Positions 1 through 12,780 of a stretch of DNA of 64,000 nt are shown piece after piece. Source of the stretch: Mugil cephalus (taxonomy: Eukaryota; Chordata; Actinopteri; Mugiliformes; Mugilidae); the NCBI RefSeq assembly GCF_022458985.1, contig NC_061783.1:898413-962412 (forward strand). Direction: 5' to 3'. The notes below the pieces were generated by a model. It was given only the letters and a program-made list of their open reading frames with translations, made no database searches and was not told where the DNA came from. Position 1 is the first letter of the stretch, and each line of letters starts with the position of its first letter. The position numbers and the translations under genes were made by a program.

Positions 1-885
1 ACATTAAAGAATTTCAGTCACATTTTGTGTTCCCTCACAAACACTTTAATAGCCTTATGCCCAAAGGGCTTTAAAGACAAAATTAAAGTTTAAAAAAATA
101 ATAATAATAATTGAAAATTTACCCTAAATAAAAAATCATCTCCATCTGCACGACTGAGGAGGGTGTTTCTCAGTTTAAGCTAGAAATTGTCAAAATCTTA
201 CCTGCAGTATTAAGAAGAAAGTGCAGTTAATTACTTTTGAAGGAGATCAAAAAAATGAGTTGGCCATCTAAGCAACCTGTAATAATGACACATATAGGCT
301 ACTGTAGCACATGTCAAAATGGTCTAATAATGGGCTTATCCCTAAAATAATGGAGGTTTTACAATGACCTATAACTTACGGATGAAAGTATTGCAATATT
401 TATATATTTGCATTATTATATACTGGGAGCCACTGACAGCATCCTCAGTAAAAATGAGAAGACACCAATTTAATCTCTATGAACAGATATTTGAATCTAT
501 TTCTGATCATTAATAGTGATAAATAGTGATCAAGCATTTTTTTTTTATAGATTTCCTTCAAATGTTTTTTTTTTTTGTTTGTTTGTTTGTTTTTATAAAA
601 TATCCTTGATGGTTTGTAAGAACCAAACCAAAGACAAAATGAAAATGTTGCATGTGTGTCTCACAGCTCTAAATATAAGAGACTACCAAAAAACGAACAA
701 ACAAAAAACATAAATCTAAAAAGCCAGGTACCTGGAATTCAGGAAGCAGACCAAAGCATTTCTGTACTAGCATGTTCTTCCAAATGTCTTACTCATCTAA
801 ATGTATTCTGCTATCTTTGGATGGACTTTCCATTTTCCTGTGTTTTAGCTGATGTGTTATTTTTCTGACCTCTGCATCCTGCCAG
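1..885. other. Intron of the valyl-tRNA synthetase gene
   Basis: AT-rich sequence upstream of the acceptor at 881-885. I see no exon with valyl-tRNA synthetase similarity and no repeat I can name. It is taken as an intron continuing from outside the window. Confidence 0.6.
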
Positions 886-2253
886 GCGCACTGGCATTAT
901 CCCGAAGAGGAAAGAGACTTCCTGCTGGTCCAGGATGTGATCCGAGCGGCCCGATCTCTACGAGCACAGTGTGGCATGACCAAAGAAAAACCTGTCAGTA
1001 AGTCACTGTGCAATGTAGTTAGTTTTTGATATATTAAACTGCTGCAGCTGATGTTGGGACTCCTTAGATGGTAAAGGAGATGCCATGCCTCTCATGTAAC
1101 AACTGGCAATAAAGCAATAAAAGCAAGTAAAGTATTTATTTCCATATTGCTCATATGTTGTTTCAGTGTGGGCAACGTGTTCACCCAGACAGGCCCAGGT
1201 CCTCCTCAAGTTTGAGTCAGCTGTTTGGACTTTAGGTCGGATATCCAGGCTCCAAATCTACTGTCCTGACGGTGCAGATAACGTCCCCTCTGTCCACGCT
1301 ACTCCTCCGCCTAAAGGAAGCCTCATAGGTGTGGTGGACCACACATGTCAGCTACATCTTCACATCCAAGTATGTAACAGTTCCCCTTCTGCAGCACTTC
1401 CTAAACCCTGCTCTGAAGCACAACTGTAAGGAAGTTCACAGCCCACACATTCAAGTAGAATTTGCAGGCGTGATATTTAATACAAGCCCCCACCCCCAAA
1501 CTATCTTTGGATTCTGGACTGAAGTTATTTGTGCACACAAACTCTGAAAGTTGTTGCATTCTGTTTTTACTCTTTAGATACATTTGATTGACTAAAACAT
1601 TAACCTACAATGTACAAATGAGATACAAACTGTTGCAATCACATCATTTTGACTTTTGACCTAAAGCAAGTGTTTATTGTTTTTGCTTAGCAACCTGGCT
1701 CTTTTGTTATGCCTTTTCTACCTAAACCACTTCTCTTTGGGTTGGGCAACATATAAAGTTTATGACAGCTTTGAGCTAAGCAATAAGATAAGATATCTTA
1801 GATATCTTAAGATAAATGCAGAGTTGCAGCAGCACAGAAAGAAACAATACATTTTTGTGATGGTGGAGTTCTGGTCATGTCTAACATTGTATGGTTTCAT
1901 CTCTTAGGGTGGAATAAACATTGACAAACAGATCCAGCAGCTCTCTCAGCGCAGACACAAGCTTGTTCCAAAGCTGGATGAAATTCTTTGCAGAGTCCAA
2001 TCTCCAGACTACCTAATCAAGGTTCCTGCTCATGTCAGGCAGCAGATGGACGAAAAGGTGGGATCAATAGATAGGAATGGAGAGATATAGATAGATCTAT
2101 CTATCTATATCTATGTTTGTCTATCTCTAGCTCTCTATCGAATGATTTTTTTTTACTCTCCTTTGTGTTTAGGTGTCAGCTATGCAGCAGGAACTGAAGA
2201 TCATTGAAGATCAGCTGAAAGAGCTGCAAAAGACGCTTAGAACTGAAGAATAA
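886..2253 (+). CDS. vars2: Valyl-tRNA synthetase, C-terminal exons (partial; probably mitochondrial vars2)
   Basis: Four exons are readable: 886-997, 1167-1369, 1908-2057 and 2173-2253, ending in TAA. The gene enters from the left edge. Valyl-tRNA synthetase charges tRNA-Val, and VARS2 is the mitochondrial form. The first exon carries the anticodon-binding-domain stretch HWHYPEEERDFLLVQDVI, followed by a region with VLLKFESAVWTLGRI and GVVDHTCQLHLHI. The last two exons encode the C-terminal coiled coil, with repeated Lys, Glu, Gln and Leu and the valyl-type segment YLIKVPAHVRQQMDEK. All junctions are GT-AG and in phase; codon ATG is split between exons 1 and 2. An ATTAAA lies at 2318-2323, about 65 bp past the stop. 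The family call is firm. The choice of vars2 over vars1 rests on overall resemblance and on the neighbour gtf2h4, which adjoins VARS2 in human. Confidence 0.82.
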
Positions 2254-4329
2254 CTACAGTCAGTGGGCATTATGCTAACCGTGTGGAATGTTGGACATTA
2301 CAACAGATTTATTTTGAATTAAATACAATGTGAATGTTGAGATGTTCTCCAGGCATTGAGACAAAGACAAACTGTTAATGTGGTGTTCACATCAGGCAGT
2401 CTCCCACTGATAAACTATGGCACAGAACTCGGCTGTATAATGTAATGATATATAATATAAATAATAACTGCTGAGCTGCAGAAGACACAATGCAGGTATC
2501 CATAGAAAGAGTTATGAATATGTTTGTTGACATACATTTGTGTAAAGAAAACCATTACTCGGATTATGGATCATTGTTTTTAAACTTCATCTTTTCTGAA
2601 ACTTTTACTGGATAAAGGTCTTGCTGGGGATGTCTTGTTGTGGTGTCTTTGTAACTTGGAAGAATTATATAGTCTGCTTGCAAATTTTCAAATACTACAC
2701 TTATATCCTCAAGAGCAGTTGCAAAGACTATGAACTGATCTCACGAGGAAAGGAAGACTAAGAATTACCTTTTGCTGCAGAGGATAAATTCATTAGAGTT
2801 GCACGACTCAGATTAAATACCAATGCATTCTGCACTTAGTGGTAACGCGATTTTCAATGTAGCCAGGTCAATGACCGTAAAAACAACTGCCACCTATGTC
2901 GGGGTATTGACCAAGAAGGAGAGTGCTGCCTGCTGTGTCAGATATCCTATTTTCCACCATTACCTGATCAATTATAGGGTGTACATCCAATATTTATATT
3001 CTCTTTCTGCAGTCAGATTTATATTGATATTCATATTTATATTCCATTCTCCTGTAATTCATATTTAGATTATATTTGTTTTATTATTTATACTGCATCT
3101 TACGGAGCTGTAGCAAAATTTTGTTGCACTGTAAAGACTATTCTTATTCTTATTCTTACTGAGATGGTTGGGAATGAGTTTGACCACTGATGTGAGGCAT
3201 CCAACAAGTGCTCTTTAAAAATTCTGCCTTCCCTCCTGCAATAGCCACCCTGAAAAAACAGAGATAGATGCATGCTACTGTTAACACCCTCCTCCCTTTG
3301 GTTGGAAATTGTCTGATTAGACGTATTTTTTAATCTATTTTATAATGTTGTCCTTTAAATGTTTTTATGAACCTGTCAAAGATAAACTGTCACTTATGAC
3401 AGACAATAAAGTTTATTTAATCTATTTTATCTAACGCCACTGGGAACTCCTTTGAGACTACTGGAAAATGACTGGTGTGACTACCTCATGAAGGTGACTG
3501 AGAGGATGACAAGAATGTAAAAAATTGTCATCAAATCAAAATCTAAAATGCAGAGAATAATAAGAAATAAGGATGAACCACTGAATGAAAAAGTGTTAAT
3601 TATGACTTAATAATTATGAGGTTCAAAGTGACTGTGAATTGTGACTTCCTAATTACGAATTGGGACTTTTAAGCTCATAGTTATGAATGAATGAAGTTAT
3701 GAATTTCATAACCATGAGAAGAATATGACATACCACGTGATTCAGTTTATTTTTGAAGTATTGGAAATGGGTGTAAATAATACAGAAATATAGTATTTTA
3801 GATTTAGATTTGCTCAAAAGAACAACGTACAGAAGAAGATCAGGGCCACTGTCACTTGTTGTGACTTTTTTTCTCCAAATCCTGAGTTGTTTCTCAAAAA
3901 TCTCAGTTGCAGCAGCAATGTACAAGCACTCAACAACATACATATATAACAAAAAAGAAAGAAAGAAAATTACAAAATACAGCACACTATATATAATACT
4001 TTACAAGAATGTGAAATAATTCAGTGAAGTCGGTGGGGAAAAAAATGAAATTGCCTTGAAATGAAATGGATGGATGGATTCAACGATAACCAAATAACCA
4101 TGTGCAAAAAAAAATAAATAAAATAAATGATAAAAAATCAGTGTCATCAGTCATATACAGATGACGAGTTGTTCAGAATTTTGAGAAACATCTCACAATT
4201 CAGATAAAAGTCTGAACAACTAATTTTGTTTTCTTTCACAACGACCCTAATCCTCATGGAACCTTGGAAGATAGAAAAGGGGAATTGTCTGGGAGCCTTC
4301 GGCTTGGGTCGGGTCAACTCGGTCATAAA
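2254..4329. other. Intergenic region between vars2-like gene and mgat1
   Basis: AT-rich, with no supported ORF. It holds the 3' UTR of the valyl-tRNA synthetase gene (ATTAAA at 2318), a likely LINE tail near 3060-3165, and an AATAAA at 3405-3410 within a second tail-like stretch. The rest is unassigned. Confidence 0.55.
3060..3165 (+). repeat. Probable non-LTR retrotransposon 3' tail
   Basis: The stretch runs from a GGAGCTGTAGCAAAATTTTG motif through an AAAGACTATTCTTATTC run. This matches the usual shape of fish LINE 3' ends, where a short conserved block is followed by a simple TTCTTA/TTCTA repeat. No coding part is attached. Family not determined. Confidence 0.4.
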
Positions 4330-4805
4330 CGAGTCAATAACCCGGAAGTGTAGTTTTGTTCAGTCAGGTGAAAAATGCCGTCACCAAACACTAGAAGCTG
4401 TGGCTTGTGGTAGGCACAGCTGGAGAACAGGAGACAGTATGTGCAGCGGGAGCCAGGGCAGGGCAGGGAAAGGACGTATTACTGTATAGTGTCACCGTGG
4501 ACACACAAACCGCTGGCAGTGAAAGGTTTGGAGAGGCAGCCATGGCAGCCTGCTAACATTAGCAGCTGCTTGTATTTTATAACAGAGCAAAGTGGGAGAA
4601 TAAAGCCAACTAACGGTGCGGGCAACATATGAGCCTCTGTGAACTGAAACAGAGATGTGCTCTGAATGTGTCACCGAGGAAAATTTAAGGGTGGCTCGAA
4701 GAGCTAACGTAAGCTCGCTATCCAGCTAGCCGGTCAGCCCTGCAGCTCGATGAGCCCCACTTTATTCAGGGATGAGAGTCGTATCCTGATAACTGCAAAG
4801 ACGAG
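4330..4805 (+). promoter_or_regulatory. mgat1: Candidate promoter and non-coding first exon of mgat1
   Basis: A CpG-richer island in AT-rich surroundings. An ETS-type site, CCGGAAGTG, lies at 4342-4350. A good donor (ACGAG followed by GTGAGTG) follows 4805. No ORF here resembles a known protein. The next plus-strand gene is mgat1, with a candidate acceptor at 7591. The transcription start is not visible from sequence, so the left limit is approximate. Confidence 0.5.
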
Positions 4806-7591
4806 GTGAGTGAGTCTGCAACCGCGTTTTCGGTCGGGGCGGCTCCAGGTTTAATAAACGTTTAATAAAAGAGGCGTTCGCTGTTAGCCAGCTTGCTAAC
4901 TGTAGGTCGGCATGACTAACGTTACTTCTCTGGCCATTTAAACATTACTCGTGGACCCTGGTGCTAGAAAATCAATGTAGCCTGGACAGAACCCGGGCCT
5001 TACCCCTGCTGCAATTAACGCGTCTTGGGCTTTAACAGATTTTTGACAGATGGCAGTTTTGACCACGCCGAATACCTTCAGAGAAGCACTTGAAGCCGTG
5101 TTTGATTTCAAACAACGGACAGCCTGCAATGTGGACACGTCAGCTGAAAGTAACTTAATAGCATGTGTTTGCCGCTAAGAGGCGTCACCTGTCGGTCCAC
5201 TTTCTAAAGAGTCATCATGTGAGCCATTAGCTTCTTGATCACTGTCCGACGCCTCACTAAGTTCCTGCCGCAGGCTCTTCTGATCCTACCAGTCAGCTCC
5301 ACGTATCCCGGCGGAGGGAGGAGGGATTCAGGAGCACAGTATCAACTGGTACAGTGTGTGTAAAGAAGCGCAACAAGTTCTCTGGCTCCCCTCTCACATT
5401 GGGCTTATCTTGTCGGCAAGTACTTGGTTGACAAGGAGGAATGACAGATCTGTAGGCTGCTGCGGGTAGGGTGTTGCTTTGTGTTTTCAGCACTTAACTT
5501 CTTGCTCTCCACATGATCTCTTGTTTGGAATGACCGATTCGCTTCGCTGCTTCAACTGATCATTCGGATGTTTCTTTCGATCCTATCTCATCTAATCTGC
5601 CTGGTCTAGCTTTGCCTTGTGCTACTGTTATATATTTTATTGTTTTGTGTTTTCAATTTAAAAACAATAGTTTTCATGTTGCCCACTTCCTTTCCAAATT
5701 TGAGTTTGAGAAACGTTCATTAACTTTAAAAAAAAACAAACTAAAAAATGAATGGTAATGACTAATGAACTAATGCATATATGTTCATTTTATTTTGATT
5801 TAATTGTAATGGAATATCTCTGAGATTTGGATTACTGGTTGGCCAACACTATAACACCTTTACATTTTGTTTTATATATTACAGGTGTAACTTTCCGTGC
5901 TTCATACATTTTAATACTCTGGGAAATCCTTATGTGTAACTGAAATCCTCTAAATAGTTTGGCAATAAAACAATTGACAGTAGTCGTGCCGTATGCTGTA
6001 GTGTTAGATTTTTCCACTTATTAGTCACCAACCAGCACAAGCGGCCCCAACTGTGTCCGCTTGTCACTAATCAAACTTATAACAGTAGAACAAATATGAA
6101 TGGGAAGTTTGTCTGTTTGGGATGTGACAGTAATATGTAGATAAAAGTATGATGTGCATAGCATCAACAGCTGAGATAGTGCTCTTATGAGAGCAGATAT
6201 CTGTCGCAGTGTTTGTTCCTGTAGTCAAACAATCCTCCTTACAAGATTATTGTGGGCCTATATTTATCAGCACTAATTGGTTTAGATGCTTCTAATGCTG
6301 AGGAGGTATTTTGGGGGAGTCAGTGTGACCTTCACCCTCCATGCATTTACTTATTTTAGTCAGTTTACTACAGAGAACAACTTCACTGTAAAACACACTG
6401 TGTTGACACTAAGTTGTTTTGGACTGGGCAGTGCTGTTTAAGCAGTTCAGTGTTTATTCTGCAGCCAATTTGTTCATGAGCACTTGGATATTGATTTATA
6501 TCTCAGCTACTGACAGACACTTAACAGGAGACTAATTTAAAAGAATTACAAAAATACAAAACAAATTCAAAACTATTTTCCTCAGTCTATATGAACAAAA
6601 GGTGTCACAGATAAACATGACCTATTACTATGGTTTGAAAATGACAAAACAGAAAGTGGGCCTCAAGCCAAAGATTGGGCAATGTGTTCAATGTCCTACT
6701 AGTGAAAACCCCTTTAGTTCTTGTTGTTCTTCTTTTGTGAGGTTATTGAACCGTCTGGTCTATCCACAGCTTTGGATGAAGGGGGACTGTGAGGGACTTG
6801 CATTTCTTGAAGTAACTGATTGTGGATTTTGGGATGTATTGATAATTATTATCCTGTTATAGAAACCACCTCTTTTTCATCTTCACATCTTTCTTTAGAG
6901 ACAGTGTGATGTTTGCTAATATTTGATTGAATCTCTTCTTCTGTTTACCAGTGTAATGTTCCCTGTGTCACTTACTGCAACACAAGCCCACAGCACGGCT
7001 GAGCCACAACATTATTCTCATGAAATTCTGCCCATTTTTTCCAAACCTAATTGCAGCCAAACACCACCTTAACTGATGATTAAATGGGCTGCACTTACAT
7101 TGCACTTTCCTATAGTAGTGTCACTCAAAGTGCTTTCAATGTGTCTCATTCACCCATTTATACATACACTGGCAGTCATGCAAGGTACTTGCAGGCTATA
7201 GGGTTCTGTCTGGGATTCAGTGTGTTGCCTAAGGACACTTCTGCAAGTGGAACCACCAGGGATCGAATTGCCAACCCTGTGATCAGTGGAAAAGCCAAAT
7301 ATCTTTATGTGCCCTGTTTGTGTGATGCTTGTTCTATTTTCTCACCCACCTGTGCAAAACAAAATACTGCAGAATCTGAATATTTCATGTGTAACTTGCC
7401 ATTTTGAAATCAGTTCATTGTCTTTTAACTTTATTTAAAAAAAAAAAAAAAAAATCATTCACGGTACCAGTTGATCAGCTGTACCGAAAATTCTATACCC
7501 AACTTGCATACTACTACGTAACTTGATTTATTGTGAAATTTACTGTATACATTTATTGTACTGATTGTTTGTTGTCCTGCTCTGTTTTCAG
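4806..7591 (+). other. Probable first intron of mgat1
   Basis: Lies between the donor after 4805 and the acceptor TTTTCAG ending at 7591. Mostly AT-rich and unassigned apart from an interspersed repeat at 7078-7290. The short ORFs here have no coding similarity that I recognise. Confidence 0.45.
7078..7290 (+). repeat. Fish interspersed repeat, unclassified
   Basis: Contains the order CACTCAAAGTGCTTTCAATG, then CATTCACCCATTTATACA, then CCTAAGGACACTTC and GGGATCGAATTGCC. This arrangement is very common in teleost genomes as a dispersed repeat. The ORF that crosses it is therefore not treated as a gene. The superfamily is not given because I cannot establish it from this fragment. Confidence 0.55.
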
Positions 7592-7958
7592 GATTATGGC
7601 TAAAGGATAACATCCACCGAGTCTCAGTCCTTCAACCCAAAGTGACCCCACCTTCCCCTTAGTTTTTTTATCTGCAGCCCTCTCTTCAAGCTTTTTTTTT
7701 TTTTTTTTTTAGTTCATTGGCTTGTCTCTAGGATTTCATGGAATGCATACATTCCAAAGTAACATCATGTAAATTCATTTTAAATCAGACCGTCCGTCTG
7801 ACACCCTCCTGACCAAAGGACACGATGAAATAATTGCAGTATAACCGGATATTAAATCCTTGCCCATCTGAGATTTTAACCTCAGTCAGTAGCATTCTCA
7901 CTCTGGTTCCATCACTTTTTCCCTACCAACCCCACCCATTTTCTAGTGTAATTGGGCC
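7592..7958 (+). promoter_or_regulatory. mgat1: 5' untranslated part of mgat1 with a 4-codon upstream ORF
   Basis: Follows a TCTGTTTTCAG acceptor. An upstream ATG at 7596-7598 opens a tiny ORF, Met-Ala-Lys-Gly-stop, ending at 7610. A T-tract at 7691-7710 ending in TTTAG could be an alternative acceptor nearer the start codon, in which case the upstream ORF would be spliced out. Confidence 0.4.
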
Positions 7959-10841
7959 ATGGTTCGCAAGAAAGGTTCTCTTATACTATGCGGTGCTTTC
8001 CTGTTTGTCACCTGGAATGCTTTGCTTCTACTTTATCTTTGGGGTCGCCCTCCTATTGGCCGCCTCGGAGAAGGTGGTGGAGCTGAACCAGGAGGAAAAG
8101 AGGAGTGGGGCGTGGGTAGAGGGAAAGGAGTCAACCTTGCCGGGGAGGTGATCCGGCTTGCAGAGGAGGTCGAGCTTCAGCTTGAGAACCAGAAAAAGCT
8201 ACTTAAGCAGATTGAAAGTCACAGAGCAGTGTGGGCTCGACAGAAAGACGTTGGGAAAAGAGAAACGGATGACCTAAAAGAAGTGGAAGAGGTTGTTGCC
8301 CAGCCACTAAAAACTCTGCTTCCTCTCAAAAACTCAGTGGACCAAACTGAACAAAAACATACACAGAAGCCTGTTCAAACTGTGGCTCCAGGCTCAAATT
8401 TAGAAAAACATCGCACTACTGAAATAAAGGAAGATACCCTTGAGAACAATAAAATGACGACTTCTGCTTCTAGTCCAGAAGTTGTCATTCCTATTCTAGT
8501 TATTGCTTGTGACAGAGTGACAGTAAAGCGAAGCCTTGACAGACTGATACAATACCGCCCTTCTCCAGAACTATATCCAATCATTGTCAGCCAAGACTGT
8601 GGTCATGCAGAGACAGCTCGTGTGATTGGCTCATATGGAGATCAAGTGACACACATAAGCCAACCGGACCTGTCTGACATCAAAGTCCGGCCAGAGCACA
8701 GGAAGTTTCAGGGCTACTATAAAATTGCCCGGCATTACCGTTGGGCACTCAACCAAGTTTTCAACACGTTGTCCCATTCTAATGTGGTCATTGTGGAGGA
8801 TGACCTCGAGGTGAGTGCTCTCAGGCATCTGCATTATTGTCATAACATTGCTGTAATTTATAAATGCATTATATGTACACCATTCACGCATTACATTTTA
8901 ACCCACTGACAATTAAAGTGAATAACCCTGGTTATCTCATCATTGCACCTCTTAGTGGGTGGGATGTAATAGCCAGCTACAGCCTTAGTGCCCAAGTTCA
9001 TTTGAGGTTGGCAGAGATATGGTGGAAAACAGTCATGTGATTGGACAAATCAAAATATCTTTGAACATACCTTTTTATAACTTCTTTTACAGGGAAGACT
9101 CTGGCTTTCAGAAAGGCAATTCCAAACCATATCTAAAACAGCATGACTGTTGTAGTCACTGCTGTCCTCAGGTGTAGAAGCAGAGAAAGTGTTAAGAAAG
9201 AGGCTGTTAAGAAAGTACTGACAAGAAGCAACAATCCAGAGCTTAACTGGAGAGCAGATATGTAGTTCAAAACCCTCACATATTGCAGCTCTTTAGTCTA
9301 CTGCCGTGGTTGGAATTACAGTTGTCAGTGTGCTTTCTGCTGTAGTTTTGACAGACACCGCTGCCCCTCCCAATTTTATAACCCACAATTGTTAAACAAC
9401 AACTAATATCATCTCCTAGTCAACATTACAGTTTGGAAACTTTGGTTGATAAAGCAGTTACAGGAATGTCAAAGCAACTTTGACCCACAGCTCGGGGTTG
9501 ACGCTGTGCTCTGTTATTGCCAGTGCAGAGTTAACTCTTGGTTTACTTATTTAACAATTCTCCACTGGTTTCCTTTTTGGTTTTCGCTTTGTTCAACTCG
9601 GAGACTCTTTCTGTTTCTTTCAACTGGCTGCTCTCTCTTTAAGCATAATTGGTAAAATACACTTCAGTTCTTCAACCCCCATAAGTAGATCTTCATACCA
9701 ACTTATGTTGAGCAACAATTTTTGCTCTTTCATAATAGCCTGAGTTTTGCTTTTGCGGATCCCTCCATTATTTCTATTAGAAGTAATATTATAAACACAA
9801 TAACTGCTTTAAAGTGAGTCTGATGGGTCAAGAAGCACATGCAGGTGTAAAGTTTAAGGAAGAAAATTAAATTAGAACCCATTGTTGTTTGTAGACTAGA
9901 TTCAGCTCTGGCCTTCTGTATTTACCACAATACTGTGTTCTCAGACATCTGATTTTAACTTGACTACACTACTGTTATCAACGACATAAATAAAGGCTTG
10001 AACTTAATAAAATAAGATATATTTTAATAAAGTGGAATCAGACTGGGTCATAAATAGAGACATAGAATATAGAATGATAATGCAACTGACAATCAACATT
10101 GTGTGTCTCACTACTGTGCATATTTCTCTGCTCATTTAGGTGGCACCAGATTTCTTTGAGTATTTCCGAGCTCTGCATCCGATCTTGCATTCTGACTCCA
10201 CCCTGTGGTGTGTTTCTGCCTGGAATGACAACGGTAGAGACGCTTTGGTGGACCCATCCAAAGCTGAGCTGCTCTACAGAACAGACTTCTTCCCTGGTCT
10301 AGGCTGGATGCTGCTGAAAGAGATGTGGGAGGAGCTGGAGCCCAAATGGCCCTCGGCCTTCTGGGACGACTGGATGCGTCAACCGGAGCAGCGAAAGGAC
10401 CGCTCTTGCATCCGCCCTGAAATCTCTCGGACTATCACATTTGGTCGGAAAGGTGTCAGTTTAGGTCAGTTCTTTGACCAGTACCTTCGTTACATTAAGC
10501 TAAACACTGAATTTGTGCCTTTTACCAAACAGGATTTGTCATATTTGTTAAAAGAGAAGTATGAAGAAAAGTTTATCAAAGAGGTTTATAGCGCCCCGTT
10601 GGTGAAGATTGAGGACCTCCAGCAAGGGGGTAGTTTAAGAGGTCCTGGACCATACAGGGTGCAGTATTCCAGCAGGGACAGTTTTAAAGTGTTCGCTCGA
10701 AATCTGGGGGTGATGGATGACTTAAAATCTGGAGTTCCTCGTACTGGTTATAGGGGCATAGTCAGCTTCCTGTACCGGGGACGAAGAGTTTTCTTGGCTC
10801 CACCAGAGGGCTGGACACAGTATGACATCAGCTGGAGTTAA
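7959..10841 (+). CDS. mgat1: Alpha-1,3-mannosyl-glycoprotein 2-beta-N-acetylglucosaminyltransferase (GnT-I)
   Basis: Two coding exons, 7959-8810 and 10140-10841, give 517 residues. GnT-I adds GlcNAc to Man5GlcNAc2 in the medial Golgi and opens the path to hybrid and complex N-glycans. The protein is type II: a short basic N-terminus, one membrane span (about residues 6-27), a long Lys/Glu/Gln stem, then the GT13 catalytic domain beginning near IPILVIACDR. The metal-binding EDD is at 280-282, directly before the exon junction. Exon 2 continues with VAPDFFEYF, WCVSAWNDNG, RTDFFPGLGW, FWDDWMRQPEQR (the second Asp is the catalytic base in the rabbit enzyme) and GVMDDLKSGVPR. The start has a good context (GCCATGG). 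Mammalian GnT-I is about 445 residues; the extra length lies in the stem. AATAAA occurs at 11234 and 12478. Confidence 0.95.
8811..10139 (+). other. mgat1: Intron within the mgat1 coding region
   Basis: Donor GTGAGTG after codon 284 and acceptor CTCATTTAG before GTG GCA CCA. The intron is phase 0 and 1329 bp. Read through, the frame hits a stop at 8907-8909, so it cannot be retained as coding. I see no repeat I can name in it. Confidence 0.85.
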
Positions 10842-12724
10842 GAGACTGATCCAGGGTGTACAGTATGAATGGTGTTGAAGAGGGAAGACGGCCTTATTCA
10901 GAGGGACACCCTCTCAAACCAAAGAATATGGCAGATACAGTGGTTAATGAAGAAGTTCAAATGGCACATCACTGGAGCTGGAAGGATTGTTTGCAAAGCT
11001 TTCAAAATATGGTGCTCATTCAGGATCAGCAAAGATTGCTCAAACAGACTTCACAGAAAGTTCATATGGAAAGCAAATCCCACCCTTAAACACTGTTTCA
11101 AAGCATCCATTGGCAATGTGCCTTGCTTTCTGGGCCCTTTTGTTTGATGTAAGTTTTTTTCTACCATTAACTGGACTTAACATCACATTTTCATGTTGCA
11201 GCAGCTGCTAAAACTATCACCAGTATTAGTGATAATAAATTGGAGGCTAAACACGAGGAAGAGTGATCATTTATAGAACACATTGAAGGTTATTGATAGA
11301 ACCTGTTATAGTTTAGTCAAAAGAAAATGGGAAAACTCACCGTTTTAGGTGGTAAACAGTGACCATATTCAGTGCTGAGCAGTCATTTCCTCAAGTGATA
11401 GCCCTGGTGGATATTCTACAGCAGTGGTAAAGTGAGAAATATCTACAGAATAATCAGCGATATTAACTTCCTAAATGTTACAGACGATGTGATCTAATAC
11501 TAAGACAATATGTCAGAGCCTTGCTTTGCTGCTTGGAACTCTCACATTCTGACTCTGACCCAATGGCTTCACTCTTCACCATTCCAATGGGGATTAAATT
11601 TGTATGAGGAATTATAAGATGAAACATGATTCTCTGAGAATATTTTTCACAGGACACGTAGCAAATGTGCATATAAGACTTGATCCTGCTGATTTTTCTT
11701 GATACAGTCAATTAGAAAAGTGGAGATAATGGTGCACTCTCAGAAAGTCCCTGGAGTCCGTGCTGTGCAACAGTGCAACTTATTATGCCCCTCACTCAGT
11801 TAGAGCATCAAGTCAACGTGGGCAAAGGCCTGTCTGTAGCTCTTAGTTGAAGGAAGAATGAAGTTTTCATGGCTAATTTCTTGCTCAAGCAGATATTGAC
11901 ATAACTAATTGAAAAATGTATTTGGTGATGTATCGGAGTAGCATGAGTATCTTGGCATTAACTCAAGTGTGATGGCTTAAGAGAAATGCTTTGCTAGAAG
12001 GAACACCATGTTAAAAATATTGTCAGAGTGTCACCAATCTGCTTTTCCGCAACACCCTTCTCTGTGGGTGAATTAGCTGTCGGAACGTGCTGAAGGAAGT
12101 CGTTAATATGAAGGATGAATCTACAGTATAATGGAATGTTGTTTTGAAATTATTTTTAGTCTCTTGAACTTAAAGTTCGAGGCAGTTTGAATAGCTGCAC
12201 ATGACAAACAGCTCAGTCTGAACCCCCGATGATGACTTGTCATTTCATGACATCAAAACTGGCGTGGTCAGCCTAGGTTTATTTAAAAACCCACAGTAGT
12301 TTTGGTGTATTATGTTTTTGTTACTACAAGAAGAAAGCTGAGGAATGGCTAGAGAAATGATTATCACTGTACTGTAATTAGCTTTGGGAGATTATCCACA
12401 AGATTGACTGATTCCCGTTTCTGTATGGTGATGTGTAAAACCACTGCCTGATGTGTTTATAACTTTAATACATTATAAATAAAATCAACTATTTTGATAT
12501 TCATCCACCCGCAGATGGAGTCACTTTATTCCAAAAAATCTAAAATCTGAAAACTTAGAAAGCAAGGAAGACAGAATACCTGTCATTTGTTTATATTGTC
12601 TTGTGTTATTAAGCATGGAGCCTTCCTCACAGCCTTACAGGTAAACTGGTTCACGTATGTGATGCACAAATGGACAGTTCATACAAAGTAGTCCCTATCG
12701 CAGTTTATAAATTTAAACATACAG

Positions 12725-12780
<56 letters not shown>

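Noticed and set aside
886-2253. Cytosolic vars1 in place of vars2
   Set aside because: The C-terminal exons alone cannot exclude it. I prefer vars2 because of the neighbouring gtf2h4, and have lowered confidence accordingly.
7084-7407. 107-codon ORF as a gene
   Set aside because: It coincides with a common fish interspersed repeat and has no similarity to a known protein.
8811-8909. Continuation of the mgat1 frame past EDDLE
   Set aside because: A strong GTGAGTG donor sits exactly at the junction, and the next conserved residues resume at 10140. The read-through residues match nothing in the family.
10856-11211. Small ORFs just after the mgat1 stop
   Set aside because: They overlap each other in different frames in the probable 3' UTR and resemble no protein.
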